Shown here: positions 62,999 through 64,000 of the stretch, in pieces
Layout of the letters: the number at the start of each line of letters is the position of its first letter
Position numbering within the stretch: the first letter of the stretch is position 1
Origin: Ammoniphilus sp. YIM 78166
GTDB lineage: Bacteria > Bacillota > Bacilli > Aneurinibacillales > RAOX-1
NCBI RefSeq assembly: GCF_004522215.1
Contig: NZ_SDLR01000005.1
Coordinates: 341,086 to 405,085, forward strand
Reading direction: 5' to 3'
DNA: 64,000 nucleotides
Position numbers and translations under genes: made by a program
Notes under the pieces: generated by a model
Database searches by the model: none
The model's input: only the letters and a program-made list of their open reading frames with translations
What the model was told of the DNA's origin: nothing

Positions 62999-63114
62999 TC
63001 CAATACACCCCCAAAGATATTCACCTTGCTTATGCACGTTATGTTTCCGCTTACAGTATAAGTTACAAAGAAGTAATGGTTAAATCCACTCTATTATTTA
63101 TCTCTTTATATTTA

Positions 63115-63885
63115 TTAGGACTGAAATCTTGGTTGTCTCTTTTCTGAGAAAGCCCGACATCCTTCTGGAAAATCAATGGGATCGACATAACTCCAGGGAA
63201 GATCCGGACGTAATTCACACACTTCTACCGCTTTTTTGACAGCTTGCAGAGATGCGGTAGACTGACGCATCATAACTCGGGCTAGATTCAAGACCGTTCG
63301 GTCCAGCTCCTCTGGTTCAACAAGCTGATTCAGTAGCCCAAACTGATAAGCCTCTTTCGCCTGATAAATCTTACCCGTAAAAACCAGTTCCTTGGCTCGG
63401 CTTGGACCTAGCTCCCTGACAATGCGCCTCATAAAAGAGGGACCTAACGTAATGCCTAACCGCCCTACCGGGATGCCCATTTTGGTTTGAGATGTTCCCA
63501 CCCGCATATCACAGGCAAGAGATAGTACAAAACCTGCGCCCATGGCTGGACCATCAATTGCTCCGATCACCGGAATGGAAAGGTTTTCAAATGTGGAAAT
63601 GGCCTCTTCCATTGTGCGGAATGCCGCATTCGCCTCCTCAAGGGACATTTCTGCAAATTCTTTGATATCGGAACCTGCCGTAAACTGCCCCGTCGCCCCT
63701 CTTAATACCACGACTTTCATTTTCTTGGATTGACTGATTTCCTTGCCGATCAAGGCAAGCTCCTTCCACATGTCTGCCTTCAGTGCATTCCTGGACGCCG
63801 TACGATTGAACGTCACAATAGCAATTTTGGAGGTTTGTTGGAAGGTAATTTTCCCGTCTTCCACTCTCTTAATGAGGACCTGCAT
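63115..63885 (-). CDS. enoyl-CoA hydratase/isomerase (crotonase) family enzyme
   Basis: 256 residues. The oxyanion-hole segments are GQFTAGSDIKEFAEM and AIDGPAMGAGFVLSLACDMRVG; the second catalytic acid region reads IPVGRLGITLGPSFMRRIVRELG. First gene of the madLM-CoA-transferase operon. Crotonase-fold enzymes include methylmalonyl-CoA decarboxylase, so malonyl-CoA decarboxylation is a possible role. Its promoter and a 13-bp palindromic site lie just upstream. Confidence 0.8.
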   Translation of the reverse strand: MQVLIKRVEDGKITFQQTSKIAIVTFNRTASRNALKADMWKELALIGKEISQSKKMKVVVLRGATGQFTAGSDIKEFAEMSLEEANAAFRTMEEAISTFENLSIPVIGAIDGPAMGAGFVLSLACDMRVGTSQTKMGIPVGRLGITLGPSFMRRIVRELGPSRAKELVFTGKIYQAKEAYQFGLLNQLVEPEELDRTVLNLARVMMRQSTASLQAVKKAVEVCELRPDLPWSYVDPIDFPEGCRAFSEKRQPRFQS

Positions 63886-63921
63886 CCAAGCTCACTCCTT
63901 TTTTCTGCGTTCCACCCTGTA

Positions 63922-63934
63922 GTCGATTGTCGAC
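63922..63934. promoter_or_regulatory. 13-bp site GTCGATTGTCGAC, promoter copy
   Basis: Located directly downstream of the -10 box of the malonate operon promoter, a typical repressor position. Identical to the site at 60585-60597. Confidence 0.6.
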
Positions 63935-63940
63935 ATTTTT

Positions 63941-63969
63941 ATAATAGCAATATTTTAATAAATAGTCAA
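63941..63969 (-). promoter_or_regulatory. promoter of the malonate-type operon
   Basis: Minus strand TTGACT, 17-nt spacer, TATTAT, about 55 bp before the crotonase gene, followed at once by the GTCGACAATCGAC operator. Confidence 0.6.
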
Positions 63970-64000
63970 TATTTATTCAATTTTTAGTTTAATAATCGCA

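Overview
The window comes from a spore-forming member of the Bacilli, probably Paenibacillaceae or a relative. Genes start behind strong AGGAGG-type ribosome binding sites. There is a Spo0E-like phosphatase, a spore germination permease remnant, a YbdM-type kinase, GbsR/GbsA/GbsB proteins and many Bacillus-like small families. The organism also appears to decode UGA as selenocysteine: three genes (a CMD/AhpD-like protein at 191-604, grdB at 32233-33546, grdA at 31743-32204) carry one in-frame TGA at the family's redox-active position. Each TGA is followed 12-20 nt later by a perfect 6-8 bp hairpin with a GG-starting triloop, as expected for bacterial SECIS elements. The selenocysteine machinery itself (selA, selB, selC, selD) was not seen in this window.

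Layout. 0-9 kb: the AhpD-like selenoprotein gene, lipoproteins, membrane proteins, a GIY-YIG/DUF2087 pair, an Rrf2 regulator with a quinone-oxidoreductase-like target and two matching operators, and a LysM amidase. 9-12 kb: a diguanylate cyclase, guanine deaminase and a split XdhC. 11.8-12.6 kb: a strictly periodic 52-bp tandem repeat, with a solitary copy at 60.3 kb. 13-24 kb: omega-amino acid aminotransferase, CoA-acylating semialdehyde dehydrogenase and a divergent PucR regulator, then putrescine aminotransferase, a ROK regulator and a split chromate transporter. 24-27.7 kb: small membrane and hypothetical genes, a Hanks-type kinase with a Tyr/Lys-rich partner, and an SMR exporter.

27.7-46.6 kb is the most interesting part. 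A minus-strand operon runs NDH-2, grdE, grdB(Sec), grdA(Sec), trxB, grdC, trxA, gbsB copy 1. Next to it are a molybdate transporter operon with an unusual ModC-TM-ModA fusion protein and a truncated FeS protein, two GbsR regulators, a gbsA-gbsB(copy 2) operon, and a sodium symporter closely resembling the animal high-affinity choline transporter. The promoters before NDH-grd and before gbsA share the same -35/-10 arrangement and the same downstream element, which suggests one regulon. Read together, the region appears to take up choline, oxidise it to glycine betaine (GbsB, GbsA) and reductively cleave the betaine with a selenium- and thioredoxin-dependent reductase to trimethylamine and an acetyl unit. 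The usual acetyl-transfer subunit gene grdD is absent from the cluster.

46.7-60.2 kb: small regulators, a two-component system with an ABC-2 exporter and a secreted protein, a full-length chromate transporter, a MATE-like flippase, a PAS-sigma54 activator with an unexpected C-terminal Cache-like domain, a pentapeptide-repeat gene and a chemoreceptor. 60.5-63.9 kb: a malonate-type operon (crotonase, MadL, MadM, CaiB-family CoA-transferase) with the same 13-bp palindromic site at both ends.
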